A stretch of DNA of 64,000 bases from Alistipes sp. (GTDB taxonomy: Bacteria > Bacteroidota > Bacteroidia > Bacteroidales > Rikenellaceae), in NCBI GenBank assembly GCA_017937805.1, contig JAGBCX010000079.1:46990-110989 (forward strand), read 5' to 3'. Below, one piece after another: positions 9,133 to 16,566 of the stretch (positions are counted from its first letter, which is position 1; each line of letters begins with the position of its first letter). Position numbers and translations under genes: made by a program. The notes beneath the pieces are model-generated. The model had not been told where the DNA came from. It saw nothing but the letters and a program-made list of their open reading frames with translations, and ran no database searches.

Positions 9133-10020
9133 ATGAAGAGATTTATTTCATTATTGGCTCTATTTATTGCAATTTGTGCAGTTGCAATTGCCAAGCCATA
9201 CTCCGTCAGCGAGATACCGAATGTACAACTTGCCGACCGCCATCGCTACACCTCAAACCCCGATGGCATTCTCTCGGCAGAGGCTGTCCAAGCGATAGAC
9301 CTTGCCTGCGACTCGTTGTGTACAAAAGGTGTTGCGCAAGTGGCAGTTGTGGCAGTAAATGACATCGTTTCTGACGATGTTTTCACCTTTGCGCACAAAC
9401 TCTTTTCGAGTTGGGGTGTTGGTAACAAGCAGGCCGACAATGGTCTGGGTATCATCTTGGTACTCGACAAGCGAGAAATTCGTTTTGTAACGGGTTACGG
9501 TTTGGAAGGCATACTACCCGATGCCGTTTGCAAACGTATTCAGCAACGCTATATGGTCGAGCCTCTTGGCGCAGGCAACTACGACAAAGGTATGGTCGAT
9601 GGTGTAGCGGCCGTTGCCACCCTGCTCTCTTCGGGCGAGTTGCCAACAAGCAATGAAGATGATTTGACCAAAGGGGAGATTCTCGCTCTTTTCGGAACTA
9701 TGTTCGCAATGTTTGCGTTGTTTGTTTTATTGGTATTTTTCATCTATCGCGCAGCGCACAAATGCCCGAAGTGCGGAAAATATCACATAAAGCACACTAA
9801 TAGCCAAATCGTGAAAAATGCTCGCACTTACCAACTTATAGACCAAACATTTGTTTGCCCCGACTGCGGACACTCGTTCATAAAGCATGTGCGCCACGAA
9901 AAGACTCCCGTAGTTATTGTTGGCGGTGGTGGTAGCCGTGGCGGATTTGGAGGCGGAGGCTTTGGTGGTGGCTTCGGCGGAGGCAGCTTCGGTGGCGGAG
10001 GCGCAGGAAGCAGGTTTTAA
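9133..10020 (+). CDS. TPM-domain (YgcG-like) membrane protein with zinc ribbon and Gly-rich tail
   Basis: 295 residues. Signal peptide 1-20 (ends AIA-KPYS); a TPM domain at about 30-165 with RFVTGYGLEGILPDAVCKRI and FAHKLFSSWGVG; a transmembrane helix at about 183-205; a cytosolic zinc ribbon (CPKCGKYHIKH ... CPDCGHSF, two CXXC pairs); and a Gly/Ser/Phe-rich tail (GGFGGG repeats). TPM proteins are membrane-anchored. Some have weak phosphatase activity and others act in photosystem repair, so the role here is unknown. A LemA gene follows on the same strand; TPM and LemA neighbours are common in Bacteroidota, suggesting a shared envelope role. Confidence 0.85.
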   Translation: MKRFISLLALFIAICAVAIAKPYSVSEIPNVQLADRHRYTSNPDGILSAEAVQAIDLACDSLCTKGVAQVAVVAVNDIVSDDVFTFAHKLFSSWGVGNKQADNGLGIILVLDKREIRFVTGYGLEGILPDAVCKRIQQRYMVEPLGAGNYDKGMVDGVAAVATLLSSGELPTSNEDDLTKGEILALFGTMFAMFALFVLLVFFIYRAAHKCPKCGKYHIKHTNSQIVKNARTYQLIDQTFVCPDCGHSFIKHVRHEKTPVVIVGGGGSRGGFGGGGFGGGFGGGSFGGGGAGSRF

Positions 10021-10051
10021 CGGAAAACGGAAAACTGAAAGCGGAAAACTG
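10021..10051 (+). repeat. Heptamer array (GGAAAAC type)
   Basis: Starts at the TPM stop codon. Units GGAAAAC, GGAAAAC, TGAAAGC, GGAAAAC with period 7. A further GGAAAAC follows another TTAAC at 10135. The same words recur at 57708-57739 and, in coding sequence, at 15149-15184. The remaining 80 bases before lemA hold no other clear feature. Confidence 0.75.
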
Positions 10052-10159
10052 ACGCAGCAGAGCGAGAGCAGAGGGCAAATTTGTTTGCATTTTGCCAAGA
10101 CGCAAGGAAGAAAAGACTGCGAAGCAGGATTAACGGAAAACTAATTAAATAACAGAACT

Positions 10160-10723
10160 ATGAAAAAGACAATTTGGATTATTGTAGCTGCATTGGTAGT
10201 TATCGTATGCGGCTATTGTTGGACAACTTACAACACATTGGTAAAGTTCGGACAGGGCGTAGAGACCGCTTGGGCAGATGTTGAGACGCAGTATCAGCGC
10301 CGTGCCGACCTTATCCCTAACCTTGTTTCGACCGTAAAAGGTTATGCGAAGCACGAACAGGAGACTCTCGACCAAGTGGTAGAGGCTCGCGCAAAGGCAT
10401 TGGCTGGTGGCGCGAATGTAGAGGAGTATGCTGCTGCACAACAGCAGGTTACAACAGCTCTCGGTCGCTTGATTGCTATCTCGGAGAACTATCCTGACCT
10501 CAAAGCAAATCAGAACTTCTTGGAGTTGCAGGCGCAGTTGGAGGGTACTGAAAACCGCATTGCCGTCGCACGCAACAAGTACAACGAGGTGGTAAAGGTT
10601 TACAACACCAAGACCGTAACCTTCCCATCGAACTTGATCGCCAAAATGTTCGACTTCGAGAAGAAGCAACTCTTTACCGCCACAACCGAGGGCGCGGAGA
10701 AAGCACCAGAGGTGGCTTTCTAA
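10160..10723 (+). CDS. LemA family protein
   Basis: 187 residues. An N-terminal transmembrane anchor (about 4-24) is followed by the LemA helical-bundle domain: YNTLVKFGQGVETAWADVETQ, RRADLIPNLVSTVKGYAKHE, ARNKYNEVVKVYNTK and FPSNLIAKMF are near-consensus. LemA proteins are membrane-anchored with the helical domain outside the cytoplasm; their biochemical role is unsettled. Likely cotranscribed with the TPM gene, and followed by a strong terminator. Confidence 0.93.
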   Translation: MKKTIWIIVAALVVIVCGYCWTTYNTLVKFGQGVETAWADVETQYQRRADLIPNLVSTVKGYAKHEQETLDQVVEARAKALAGGANVEEYAAAQQQVTTALGRLIAISENYPDLKANQNFLELQAQLEGTENRIAVARNKYNEVVKVYNTKTVTFPSNLIAKMFDFEKKQLFTATTEGAEKAPEVAF

Positions 10724-10767
10724 TTGAGAATTGAGAATTGAGAATTAAAAATTGAGAATTAAGAATC
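10721..10767 (+). repeat. Heptamer array (AATTGAG/AATTAAG type)
   Basis: Begins at the lemA stop codon (TAATTGAG). Units are AATTGAG x3, AATTAAA, AATTGAG, AATTAAG. Confidence 0.75.
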
Positions 10768-10773
10768 AAATGA

Positions 10774-10807
10774 ATGCCGAGCAGAAAATTCTGCTCGGCA
10801 TCTTTTT
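10774..10807 (+). terminator. Intrinsic terminator after lemA
   Basis: 13-bp perfect stem (10774-10786 with 10789-10801) followed by CTTTTTC. It separates lemA from the convergent BspA-like gene. Confidence 0.85.
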
Positions 10808-10829
10808 CAGACCATTACCATCTGTTATT

Positions 10830-12683
10830 TTAGAAGTTATATCCCTCGATATAATCAGCGTAATCTTTCCAACCATCGGCAGACTTATACGCCTCTACCG
10901 ATGCCGCAGGAACATATATTTTGCGGTCACCGGGGTTATTGCCAAACATAGATCTTCCTCCCGTTGGTATAGTAGTCGGCTTGCAATATACACTTGTCAG
11001 CGAGTAGCAATTATAGAATGCCTCCTTTCCAATCGAAGTAACGCTATCAGGAATTGTTACACTTGTCAGCGAGGTGCAATCAGAGAATGCTCTATCCCAA
11101 ATCGAAGTAACGCTATCAGGAATAGTAACACTTGTCAGCGAGGAGCAACCAGAGAATGCATTATATTCAATCGAAGTAACACTATCAGGAATTGTATATT
11201 CAGTTGCACCACAACCGATAGCAAACGAGTTCAATACTCCATTAACTATTAAACAACGATTATCTGACGATGCAAATTTTCCATAAAATGCTTTCAGCGA
11301 GGAGCAAGCACAGAATGCATACTCCCCAATCTCAGTAACGCTATCAGGAATTGTAACACTTGTCAGCAATGCACAATTTTCGAATGCAAACTCTCCAATC
11401 GAAATAATGCTATTAGGGATTGTCACACTTGTCAGCGAGGTATAGGTGAAAGCACACTCTCCAATCTCAGTAACGCTATCAGGAATTGTAATACTTGTCA
11501 GCGAGGTGCAAAAATAGAATGCCTCCTTTCCAATCGAAGTAACGCTATCAGGAATTGTAACACTTGTCAGCGAGGTGCAAAAATAGAATGCAGCTCCTCC
11601 AATCTCAGTAACGCTATCAGGAATTGTAACACTTGTCAGCAATTCGCAATTTTCGAATGCAGCTTCTCCAATCGAAGTAATCGTATTATCAAATTTAATT
11701 ACCCAACACGCTTTGTTGGTATCGTAGGTATTCGATACGATTTTTGCATCAAAAGCACTTGCTGCATAAGGCGTTGTCGGCTCGGTTGTACTACCGTTGG
11801 TGTACCAAATTTCATTGCTTGCGGGGGCAGATGATGGGGTTGTACCTGTAAAATCTTCGGTTTCCGAAATTGAGTAAGCAATGGTCTTTATTTGGTTTTG
11901 TGCAAGAGTAAAGGCTGGCAATTGGAACTCTTTGGTACCCTCTGCACAGACAAATGTAACGGTCAAATCTTTATCTGCAAACTCTATTGCCGGCATTGCC
12001 ACATAAAAAGATTGCAGATCGGTAGTAATCTCGGTGTTGATATTTGACAAAGTGATTGTATTTACTCCATTCTCAGTAACGACAGCCTCAGTGTCGTTTG
12101 CCGAGAGGTCGATTGTTACCTCACCTGCAATCTTATTTGAGGCGGAAGTCAATTTTATAGAGTTGAGAGTATATAGGTCGGGAACAATCTTCGATATATT
12201 AAAACGAATAAGTGCACCTGCATTATCAAACGAAAGATTATTATCGCTCGACTTTGCTACCATCAAAGCATATTTAAGGCTGCTATTACTACTGTTGTAA
12301 TCCTGTGTTGCGCTTAACGATGTTGTGATAACACCATTCGAGAGTGTTGCATCGCCATTGTAAGGATATACTGCATAATTTTCTGAGATAGCAGTATTGT
12401 CTGAGCCTGTAAAACTTATATAACCAAAAGTTGCCGTGCGACCATTATCGGCAAGGCTCTTAATCTTGTACTGACGATTGTGAGAAGTCTTGGTGAAGAT
12501 TGTAAGCAGGTCATCTTCATCCCAAACCACGGCAGTACCATCAAGATGGGTACGAGAGTCGTTGATAGTAGCCCTAAAATTTTCGGAGCCGACCATGTGT
12601 GATTGTTCATTGACATCAGCCGTTACGCACGATGTAAGAAACGCTACGATAGTAGCAACCATTAAGAGTGAAATTCTTTTCAT
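10830..12683 (-). CDS. BspA-like leucine-rich-repeat lipoprotein with fimbrillin-like N-terminus
   Basis: 617 residues. Lipoprotein signal at 1-19 (FLTSC, lipid on C19). Residues about 30-270 resemble the fimbrillin/Mfa-type N-terminal fold of Bacteroidales surface proteins (SRTHLDGTAVVWDEDDLLTIF, YAVYPYN, GALIRFNI). Residues about 330-585 are LRR_5 (BspA-type) repeats of 23 residues, such as LTSVTIPDSVTSIGKEAFYFC. The C-terminal cap is VYCKPTTIPTG ... IYVPAASVEAYKSADGWKDYA. BspA-like proteins are surface exposed and often mediate adhesion. The repeat-and-cap module is closely related to that of the gene at 45737. Upstream lie a 45-codon gene and a structured RNA. Confidence 0.88.
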   Translation of the reverse strand: MKRISLLMVATIVAFLTSCVTADVNEQSHMVGSENFRATINDSRTHLDGTAVVWDEDDLLTIFTKTSHNRQYKIKSLADNGRTATFGYISFTGSDNTAISENYAVYPYNGDATLSNGVITTSLSATQDYNSSNSSLKYALMVAKSSDNNLSFDNAGALIRFNISKIVPDLYTLNSIKLTSASNKIAGEVTIDLSANDTEAVVTENGVNTITLSNINTEITTDLQSFYVAMPAIEFADKDLTVTFVCAEGTKEFQLPAFTLAQNQIKTIAYSISETEDFTGTTPSSAPASNEIWYTNGSTTEPTTPYAASAFDAKIVSNTYDTNKACWVIKFDNTITSIGEAAFENCELLTSVTIPDSVTEIGGAAFYFCTSLTSVTIPDSVTSIGKEAFYFCTSLTSITIPDSVTEIGECAFTYTSLTSVTIPNSIISIGEFAFENCALLTSVTIPDSVTEIGEYAFCACSSLKAFYGKFASSDNRCLIVNGVLNSFAIGCGATEYTIPDSVTSIEYNAFSGCSSLTSVTIPDSVTSIWDRAFSDCTSLTSVTIPDSVTSIGKEAFYNCYSLTSVYCKPTTIPTGGRSMFGNNPGDRKIYVPAASVEAYKSADGWKDYADYIEGYNF

Positions 12684-12704
12684 AATATTATGTAATTTAG
12701 GATT

Positions 12705-12842
12705 TTAACCAAGTATGATAATATCGTCATCTTCCTTATATTCGGGAAGTTGGGTAGTGCTTCCGCCGAAGCCATATTCAACAACAACGCGACACACCTC
12801 GACATCAGGTGCAAGATAACTTGATAAATTGTGGAACTTCAT
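12705..12842 (-). CDS. Small 45-residue peptide upstream of the BspA-like gene
   Basis: ATG at 12840-12842, TAA at 12705-12707, 45 residues, 21 bases before the BspA-like ATG and 12 bases after the structured RNA element. Sequence features are a hydrophilic N-terminus with LSSYLAPDVEV, then VVVEYGFGGS, and an acidic tail EYKEDDDIIILG. There is no signal peptide. Short proteins with a P-x-(V/I)-E-(V/I) segment followed by a GF(G/A)xS motif occur next to surface lipoprotein genes in Bacteroidales, from memory of the group; their function is unknown. Start position, spacing and composition favour a real gene. Confidence 0.6.
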   Translation of the reverse strand: MKFHNLSSYLAPDVEVCRVVVEYGFGGSTTQLPEYKEDDDIIILG

Positions 12843-12854
12843 ATACTACTTTTG

Positions 12855-13129
12855 TTGCCCACCAACCCCGAATGTGCGGTTATTATAATAAAGAAAGTGT
12901 GAGGTTGATTTTCGTTTATTGAATAGAAGGTTGTGGAATGACCTTTAAGAGAATAAACGCTGCATGCCCCACACCTGTATATAGCAATACATTGGCATAG
13001 AGCATACCAACTGCGTATATACAAGAAATGAGTGCTGTTCGTTCGCCCTCTCTTATGAAAACTTCCACATTTTCTATTCAGGACTGCGAAAACACTTTCT
13101 ATATGTCTGCAATCCAACGGACTGCACCA
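12855..13129 (-). ncRNA. Structured RNA leader, copy 1
   Basis: About 275 nt, homologous to 38543-38815 on the other strand. It begins just after a TAnnTTTG box and ends 12 nt before the small-peptide ATG. Helices in transcript order: a 5' hairpin GCAGTCC/GGATTGC; P1 AGAAAGTGT/ACACTTTCT (13092-13100 with 12892-12900); P2 GTGGAA/TTCCAC (13063-13068 with 12933-12938); P3 TAAGAGA/TCTCTTA; and an inner TGTATATA/TATATACA stem. P2 and P3 differ from copy 2 by compensatory changes. Single-stranded blocks such as AGCACTCATTTCTTGTAT, GTGTGGGGC and the 3' segment CCGCACATTCGGGG are unchanged. Not recognised as a known RNA family. Confidence 0.75.
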
Positions 13130-13137
13130 CAAAGTTA
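13130..13137 (-). promoter_or_regulatory. -7 promoter box of structured RNA copy 1
   Basis: The minus strand reads TAACTTTG, a perfect TAnnTTTG, immediately before the region conserved between the two copies. Confidence 0.65.
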
Positions 13138-13175
13138 AAAACTTATTTTCGTTTTTTCATAAATTTCACAAAAAA

Positions 13176-13197
13176 AGAGCGAGAAAAATTCTCGCCC
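13176..13197 (-). terminator. Intrinsic terminator after fabI
   Basis: On the minus strand GCGAGAA pairs with TTCTCGC (13189-13195 with 13179-13185), followed by a CTTTTTTT run. Confidence 0.8.
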
Positions 13198-13202
13198 TTA
13201 AT

Positions 13203-13236
13203 AACTACTCACTACTCTCTACTCGTTACTCACTGA
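13203..13236 (-). repeat. Heptamer array overlapping the fabI stop codon
   Basis: Minus-strand units AGTGAGT, AACGAGT, AGAGAGT, AGTGAGT, AGT with period 7. The fabI stop (13226-13228) and the codons for its last residues (SE) lie inside the first unit, so the array begins in coding sequence. Confidence 0.7.
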
Positions 13237-14053
13237 TTTTTCCTTTTCCGTACGCCTCAATTACCGATGGGCAAATTGCCATATTCGAGAAGCCGCCATC
13301 GTGGTAGAGGTTTTGCATCGTAACCTTGCGCGTCAAGTCCGAGAAGAGCGTCACCACATAGTCGGCACAATCGTCTGCCGTAGCGTTGCCAAGTGGCGAA
13401 ATCTCGTCTGCCATCTCAAACCACTGACCAAGTCCTGCTATACCCTGCCCCGCCGTTGTCATTGTTGGCGACTGCGAAACGGTATTTACGCGCACTCCGC
13501 ACTTCTTGCCATAAATCGCTCCGAACGAGCGAGTTATACTCTCCAACAACGCCTTCGCATCCGCCATATCGTTATAGCCGATAACGGTGCGCTGCGCTGC
13601 GATATAGGACAACGACACCACCGAGCCATACTCCGCCATTGCATCTTTCTGGTAGAGTGTCTGCAACAGCTTGTGGAACGACAGAGCCGATATATCGATT
13701 GTCTTCAACATATTTTGGTAGTTGGTATCCTCGTAGGGGATATTCTTGCGCACATTTGGCGACATTCCGACTGCATGAAGCACGAAGTCAATCTTTCCAC
13801 CGAAATGCTCCAATGCGGTATCGACTAAGTTTTGTAAATCTTCAACCGAGGTTGCATCGGCAGGAACAACCAATGCACCGGTCTGCTCTGCCAACTGATT
13901 TATTGTACCCAAACGGATTGACACGGGGGTATTTGTGAGGAGAATCTCTGCGCCCTCCTCCACTGCACGCTCGGCAACTTTCCACGCAATCGACAACTCG
14001 TTGAGTGCGCCAAAGATAATACCACGCTTGCCTTTCAAAAGATTGTAAGCCAT
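13226..14053 (-). CDS. fabI: Enoyl-[acyl-carrier-protein] reductase (NADH)
   Basis: 275 residues from ATG at 14053; a TTG two codons upstream is unlikely as start. It reduces trans-2-enoyl-ACP in the last step of each fatty-acid elongation cycle. FabI-type SDR features are GIIFGALNELSIAW (modified glycine-rich NAD-binding loop), LHAVGMSP, and the catalytic Tyr-x6-Lys in IGYNDMADAKALLES, with SQSPTMTTAGQGI in the substrate-binding region. FabI is the target of triclosan-type inhibitors. Monocistronic here; fabD lies 8 kb away. Confidence 0.93.
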   Translation of the reverse strand: MAYNLLKGKRGIIFGALNELSIAWKVAERAVEEGAEILLTNTPVSIRLGTINQLAEQTGALVVPADATSVEDLQNLVDTALEHFGGKIDFVLHAVGMSPNVRKNIPYEDTNYQNMLKTIDISALSFHKLLQTLYQKDAMAEYGSVVSLSYIAAQRTVIGYNDMADAKALLESITRSFGAIYGKKCGVRVNTVSQSPTMTTAGQGIAGLGQWFEMADEISPLGNATADDCADYVVTLFSDLTRKVTMQNLYHDGGFSNMAICPSVIEAYGKGKISE

Positions 14054-14088
14054 AACCAAAAATTTAAGTTATTACAAGGCAAAGGTAG

Positions 14089-14128
14089 CAAAATTAAGAA
14101 TTAAAAATTAAGAATTAAGAATTATTTT
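14089..14128. repeat. Heptamer array (AATTAAG type) upstream of fabI
   Basis: Units AATTAAG, AATTAAA, AATTAAG, AATTAAG with period 7 in the fabI upstream region, followed by the terminator of the next gene. Confidence 0.65.
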
Positions 14129-14151
14129 AACCACAGCCCATCAAAAACAAA

Positions 14152-14179
14152 CCCTCCGCAGAAAAAATTCTGCGGAGGG
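14152..14179 (-). terminator. Intrinsic terminator after the rluB-like gene
   Basis: 12-bp perfect stem (14152-14163 with 14168-14179) with an AAAA loop on the + strand. The minus-strand product is followed by TTTGTTTTTG. Confidence 0.75.
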
Positions 14180-14186
14180 CAAAGAG

Positions 14187-14215
14187 AATAATTCTTAATT
14201 CTTAACTCTTAATTT
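14187..14215. repeat. Heptamer array (CTTAATT type) after the rluB-like gene
   Basis: Units of ATTCTTA/ACTCTTA with period 7, the reverse complement of the AATTAAG words. Lies 18 bases from the stop codon of the pseudouridine synthase gene. Confidence 0.65.
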
Positions 14216-14232
14216 AGCCAACGGCCATATAT

Positions 14233-15366
14233 CTATTCGTATCTTCCAGCCTTCAAGCGAGCCACCTCGTCAGAGGTGAGGAAGCGCCAAGCGCCACGCT
14301 TCAAGTTCTTCTTGGTCAAGCCGGCATAATAGACACGGTCGAGTTTTGTAACCTTGTAGCCAAGATGCTCGAACATACGGCGCACGATGCGGTTGCGGCC
14401 CGAGTGAATCTCAACGCCCACCGACTTTTTATCATCTTTGATATAGGAAATCTCATCGAAGTAGATATCGCCATCTTCGAGAGTGATACCCTCAGCAAGT
14501 TGCTCGAAATCGGCACGAGTAAGCGCCTTATCGAGTGTAACTTCGTAAATCTTCTTCTTGCGCAACGATGGGTGAGTCAGCTGGCGAGTAATATCGCCAT
14601 CGTTGGTAAAGAGCAACAATCCCAACGAGTTTTTATCCAAGCGACCAACCGGATAGATACGCTCCTTGCAAGCGTTCTGCACCAACTCCATAACGGTCTT
14701 CTCGGCGTGGTCATCTTCGAGGGTTGTAACATAGCCCTTCGGCTTATTCAACACGAGATATACATTCTTCTCGCCCTGCAAACGCTCATCGTTGAACTTC
14801 ACGACATCGGTAGGCTTAACCTTTGTGCCGAGTTCGGTTACGATAACGCCATTCACGCTAACCAAACCTGCTGCAATAAAGTCATCTGCCTCACGGCGCG
14901 AGCAGAGTCCCGACTGTGCCACAAAGCGATTTAGACGAATTTCGCCAGTAACCTTGTTTGGGTTATATTTCGGATAGCTACGCTCGGCAGTTGGCTTGCC
15001 CTTACCTTTGTAGCCGACTCCCTTGCCCTTGTAACCCTCGCTCTTGCCGAATGGCTTGCGTGCGCCCTCCGACTTGCGACCGCCATTGAAACCTTCTCTC
15101 GTCTCTCGTCTTTCGTCTCTCGTCTTAAAAGAAGGCTCTTGTCTAAACGGTTTTCCGCTTTCCGCTCTCCGTTTTCCGTTCTCTACGCCTCGCTTTGGGC
15201 GATTATCATCGGTGAAATTGGGATTGAACGATGCTCGCTTTGGTCGCTCACTCTTAAAACTCTCTCTCGTCTCTCGTCTTTCATCACTCGTTTTTGTGGT
15301 GCGCAAACGCTTATCCTTCGCAAAGCGTGAAAGTGCAGACGAAGAGTCGCTATTAAAATTTCTCAT
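14233..15366 (-). CDS. rluB: RluB-type rRNA pseudouridine synthase with repeat-derived N-terminal extension
   Basis: 377 residues. The core (about 140-375) has an S4 RNA-binding domain (IRLNRFVAQSGLCSRREADD) and a pseudouridine synthase domain with the catalytic Asp in PVGRLDKNSLGLLLFTNDG. It ends in the family signature SGRNRIVRRMFEHLGYKV. Enzymes of this group isomerise a uridine in 23S rRNA (RluB) or 16S/23S relatives. The first ~140 residues are an added basic, low-complexity region (DERRETRE twice, ENGKRRAESGKPFRQ, GYKGKG). Its DNA is made of the 7-bp repeat words found between genes elsewhere in the window. Basic, disordered N-terminal tails are common in Bacteroidetes RluB-like enzymes, but the repeat origin is striking. 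Confidence 0.88.
   Translation of the reverse strand: MRNFNSDSSSALSRFAKDKRLRTTKTSDERRETRESFKSERPKRASFNPNFTDDNRPKRGVENGKRRAESGKPFRQEPSFKTRDERRETREGFNGGRKSEGARKPFGKSEGYKGKGVGYKGKGKPTAERSYPKYNPNKVTGEIRLNRFVAQSGLCSRREADDFIAAGLVSVNGVIVTELGTKVKPTDVVKFNDERLQGEKNVYLVLNKPKGYVTTLEDDHAEKTVMELVQNACKERIYPVGRLDKNSLGLLLFTNDGDITRQLTHPSLRKKKIYEVTLDKALTRADFEQLAEGITLEDGDIYFDEISYIKDDKKSVGVEIHSGRNRIVRRMFEHLGYKVTKLDRVYYAGLTKKNLKRGAWRFLTSDEVARLKAGRYE
15094..15126 (-). repeat. Heptamer array inside coding sequence (CGAGAGA type)
   Basis: Minus-strand units of GACGAGA/GACGAAA with period 7, coding for RDERRETRE. Three 7-bp units equal seven codons, so the reading frame survives. Confidence 0.75.
15149..15184 (-). 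repeat. Heptamer array inside coding sequence (GGAAAGC type)
   Basis: Minus-strand units GAACGGAAAACGGAGAGCGG then AAAGCGGAAAACCG, coding for ENGKRRAESGKP. Nearly the same words in the same order as the intergenic array at 57708-57739. Confidence 0.8.
15261..15291 (-). repeat. Second CGAGAGA-type array inside coding sequence
   Basis: Minus-strand units GAGTGAT, GAAAGAC, GAGAGAC, GAGAGAG code for the first DERRETRE block of the extension. Confidence 0.7.
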
Positions 15367-15475
15367 ACTTATATTTTGTTATTCGTTATTTCTGTGCGCA
15401 AAGGTACACTAATTTTCGTAATTAGCGCAATTCCACCCCAATTCCGTTACAAAAAAGATGATTTTGGCGTATTTT

Positions 15476-16540
15476 TTAGTTTATAATTTTGTGGTAGGCC
15501 TCGCGGAACGCTCCGCTTGTTAGGGTAATACGACCGCAATGGGCATAGCCCATCTTTTTGAGCAGTGAGCGCATCGCCACATTGTCACGATGGGTATCAA
15601 TGCGAATATCCTTAACACCTCGCTCGACACACAACTCCTCCGCATAGTGCAAAATCTCTTTCGCTATACCCTTCCGGCGACACTTGTCAGCTACGGCAAT
15701 TCGATGAACAACGGCATAAGGATTTTCATTCAGCCACCCTTTGCCTTTTATCTCGAAATAGGTTGGTTCGCCGTCAAAAGAGGCAACAAATGTAGCAGAT
15801 ATAACTCCGTTTAACTCAACAATATAATTGTTGTTATATGATATATCGCTTAATATAATATCCTGCGTAGGATAACCATCTTGCCATTGGTCTATATTCT
15901 GCCCTGCAAACCACTTTTGAGCATCGGCAACAAGCCCCATAACTGCACCTAAATCTTCGGCACTACCCTTACGGAAGCGAAGGTTTTTGCGAATGCCTTT
16001 CAGTTGGCGATTTAGCTCCTTTTCTCGACCGCCTGTAACCTTATCAAGCAGTGTGTGAAACTCTGCCGAGTGGTTATGATGTACAGTATGACAGAGTTCG
16101 TGCAGCACCACAAACTCCTGTAAATGAGCAGGCAAGGTCATCAGAAAAAGCGACAACGACAGATTATTTCGCGAGGTGCAACAGCCCCATTTTGAGCGAG
16201 TTGCACGAATAGTTACACGCCCATACGAAAATCCGTATTGGCGCGCTAACCGCGCCACCATTGCGGGTAAAACTTGCTTCGCCTCTCTGCGCAGTTCCTC
16301 GATTTGTGCAGACGAATAGTCCGAGCCTTGCATTGCTCGTTGCGAAATTTTCTCACGCATCTGTAACACCCACTCTGCCTTCTCCTCCAAAAAGCGCAAC
16401 GCCTTGGCAGTCGAAACAAGGCGCGGATAGGACAATCGCACCTCGCCCGTAGGTTTTACCGAGAGCGAAATGCGACTTGTAGTCCAGCGTTGGCGCAACA
16501 CGACATCGCCAAGACGAGGGTGTTTATATATCTTATCCAT
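15476..16540 (-). CDS. YgjP-like metallopeptidase fused to a GNAT acetyltransferase
   Basis: 354 residues from ATG at 16540. The N-terminal half (about 1-185) is a YgjP/WLM (DUF45) domain with SKWGCCTSRNNLSLSLFLMTLP and the zinc motif HELCHTVHHNHSAEFH. The C-terminal half (about 195-354) is a GNAT fold with the acetyl-CoA-binding RIAVADKCRRKGIAKEIL and THRDNVAMRSLLKKMGY. YgjP proteins are normally about 230 residues and single-domain, so this looks like a fusion. Targets of both activities are unknown. It is the last gene before a 109-bp gap to the rluB-like gene, 26 bases after rlmB. Confidence 0.85.
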   Translation of the reverse strand: MDKIYKHPRLGDVVLRQRWTTSRISLSVKPTGEVRLSYPRLVSTAKALRFLEEKAEWVLQMREKISQRAMQGSDYSSAQIEELRREAKQVLPAMVARLARQYGFSYGRVTIRATRSKWGCCTSRNNLSLSLFLMTLPAHLQEFVVLHELCHTVHHNHSAEFHTLLDKVTGGREKELNRQLKGIRKNLRFRKGSAEDLGAVMGLVADAQKWFAGQNIDQWQDGYPTQDIILSDISYNNNYIVELNGVISATFVASFDGEPTYFEIKGKGWLNENPYAVVHRIAVADKCRRKGIAKEILHYAEELCVERGVKDIRIDTHRDNVAMRSLLKKMGYAHCGRITLTSGAFREAYHKIIN

Positions 16541-16566
16541 CAATTTAGATAAGGTGGTACAACTTT

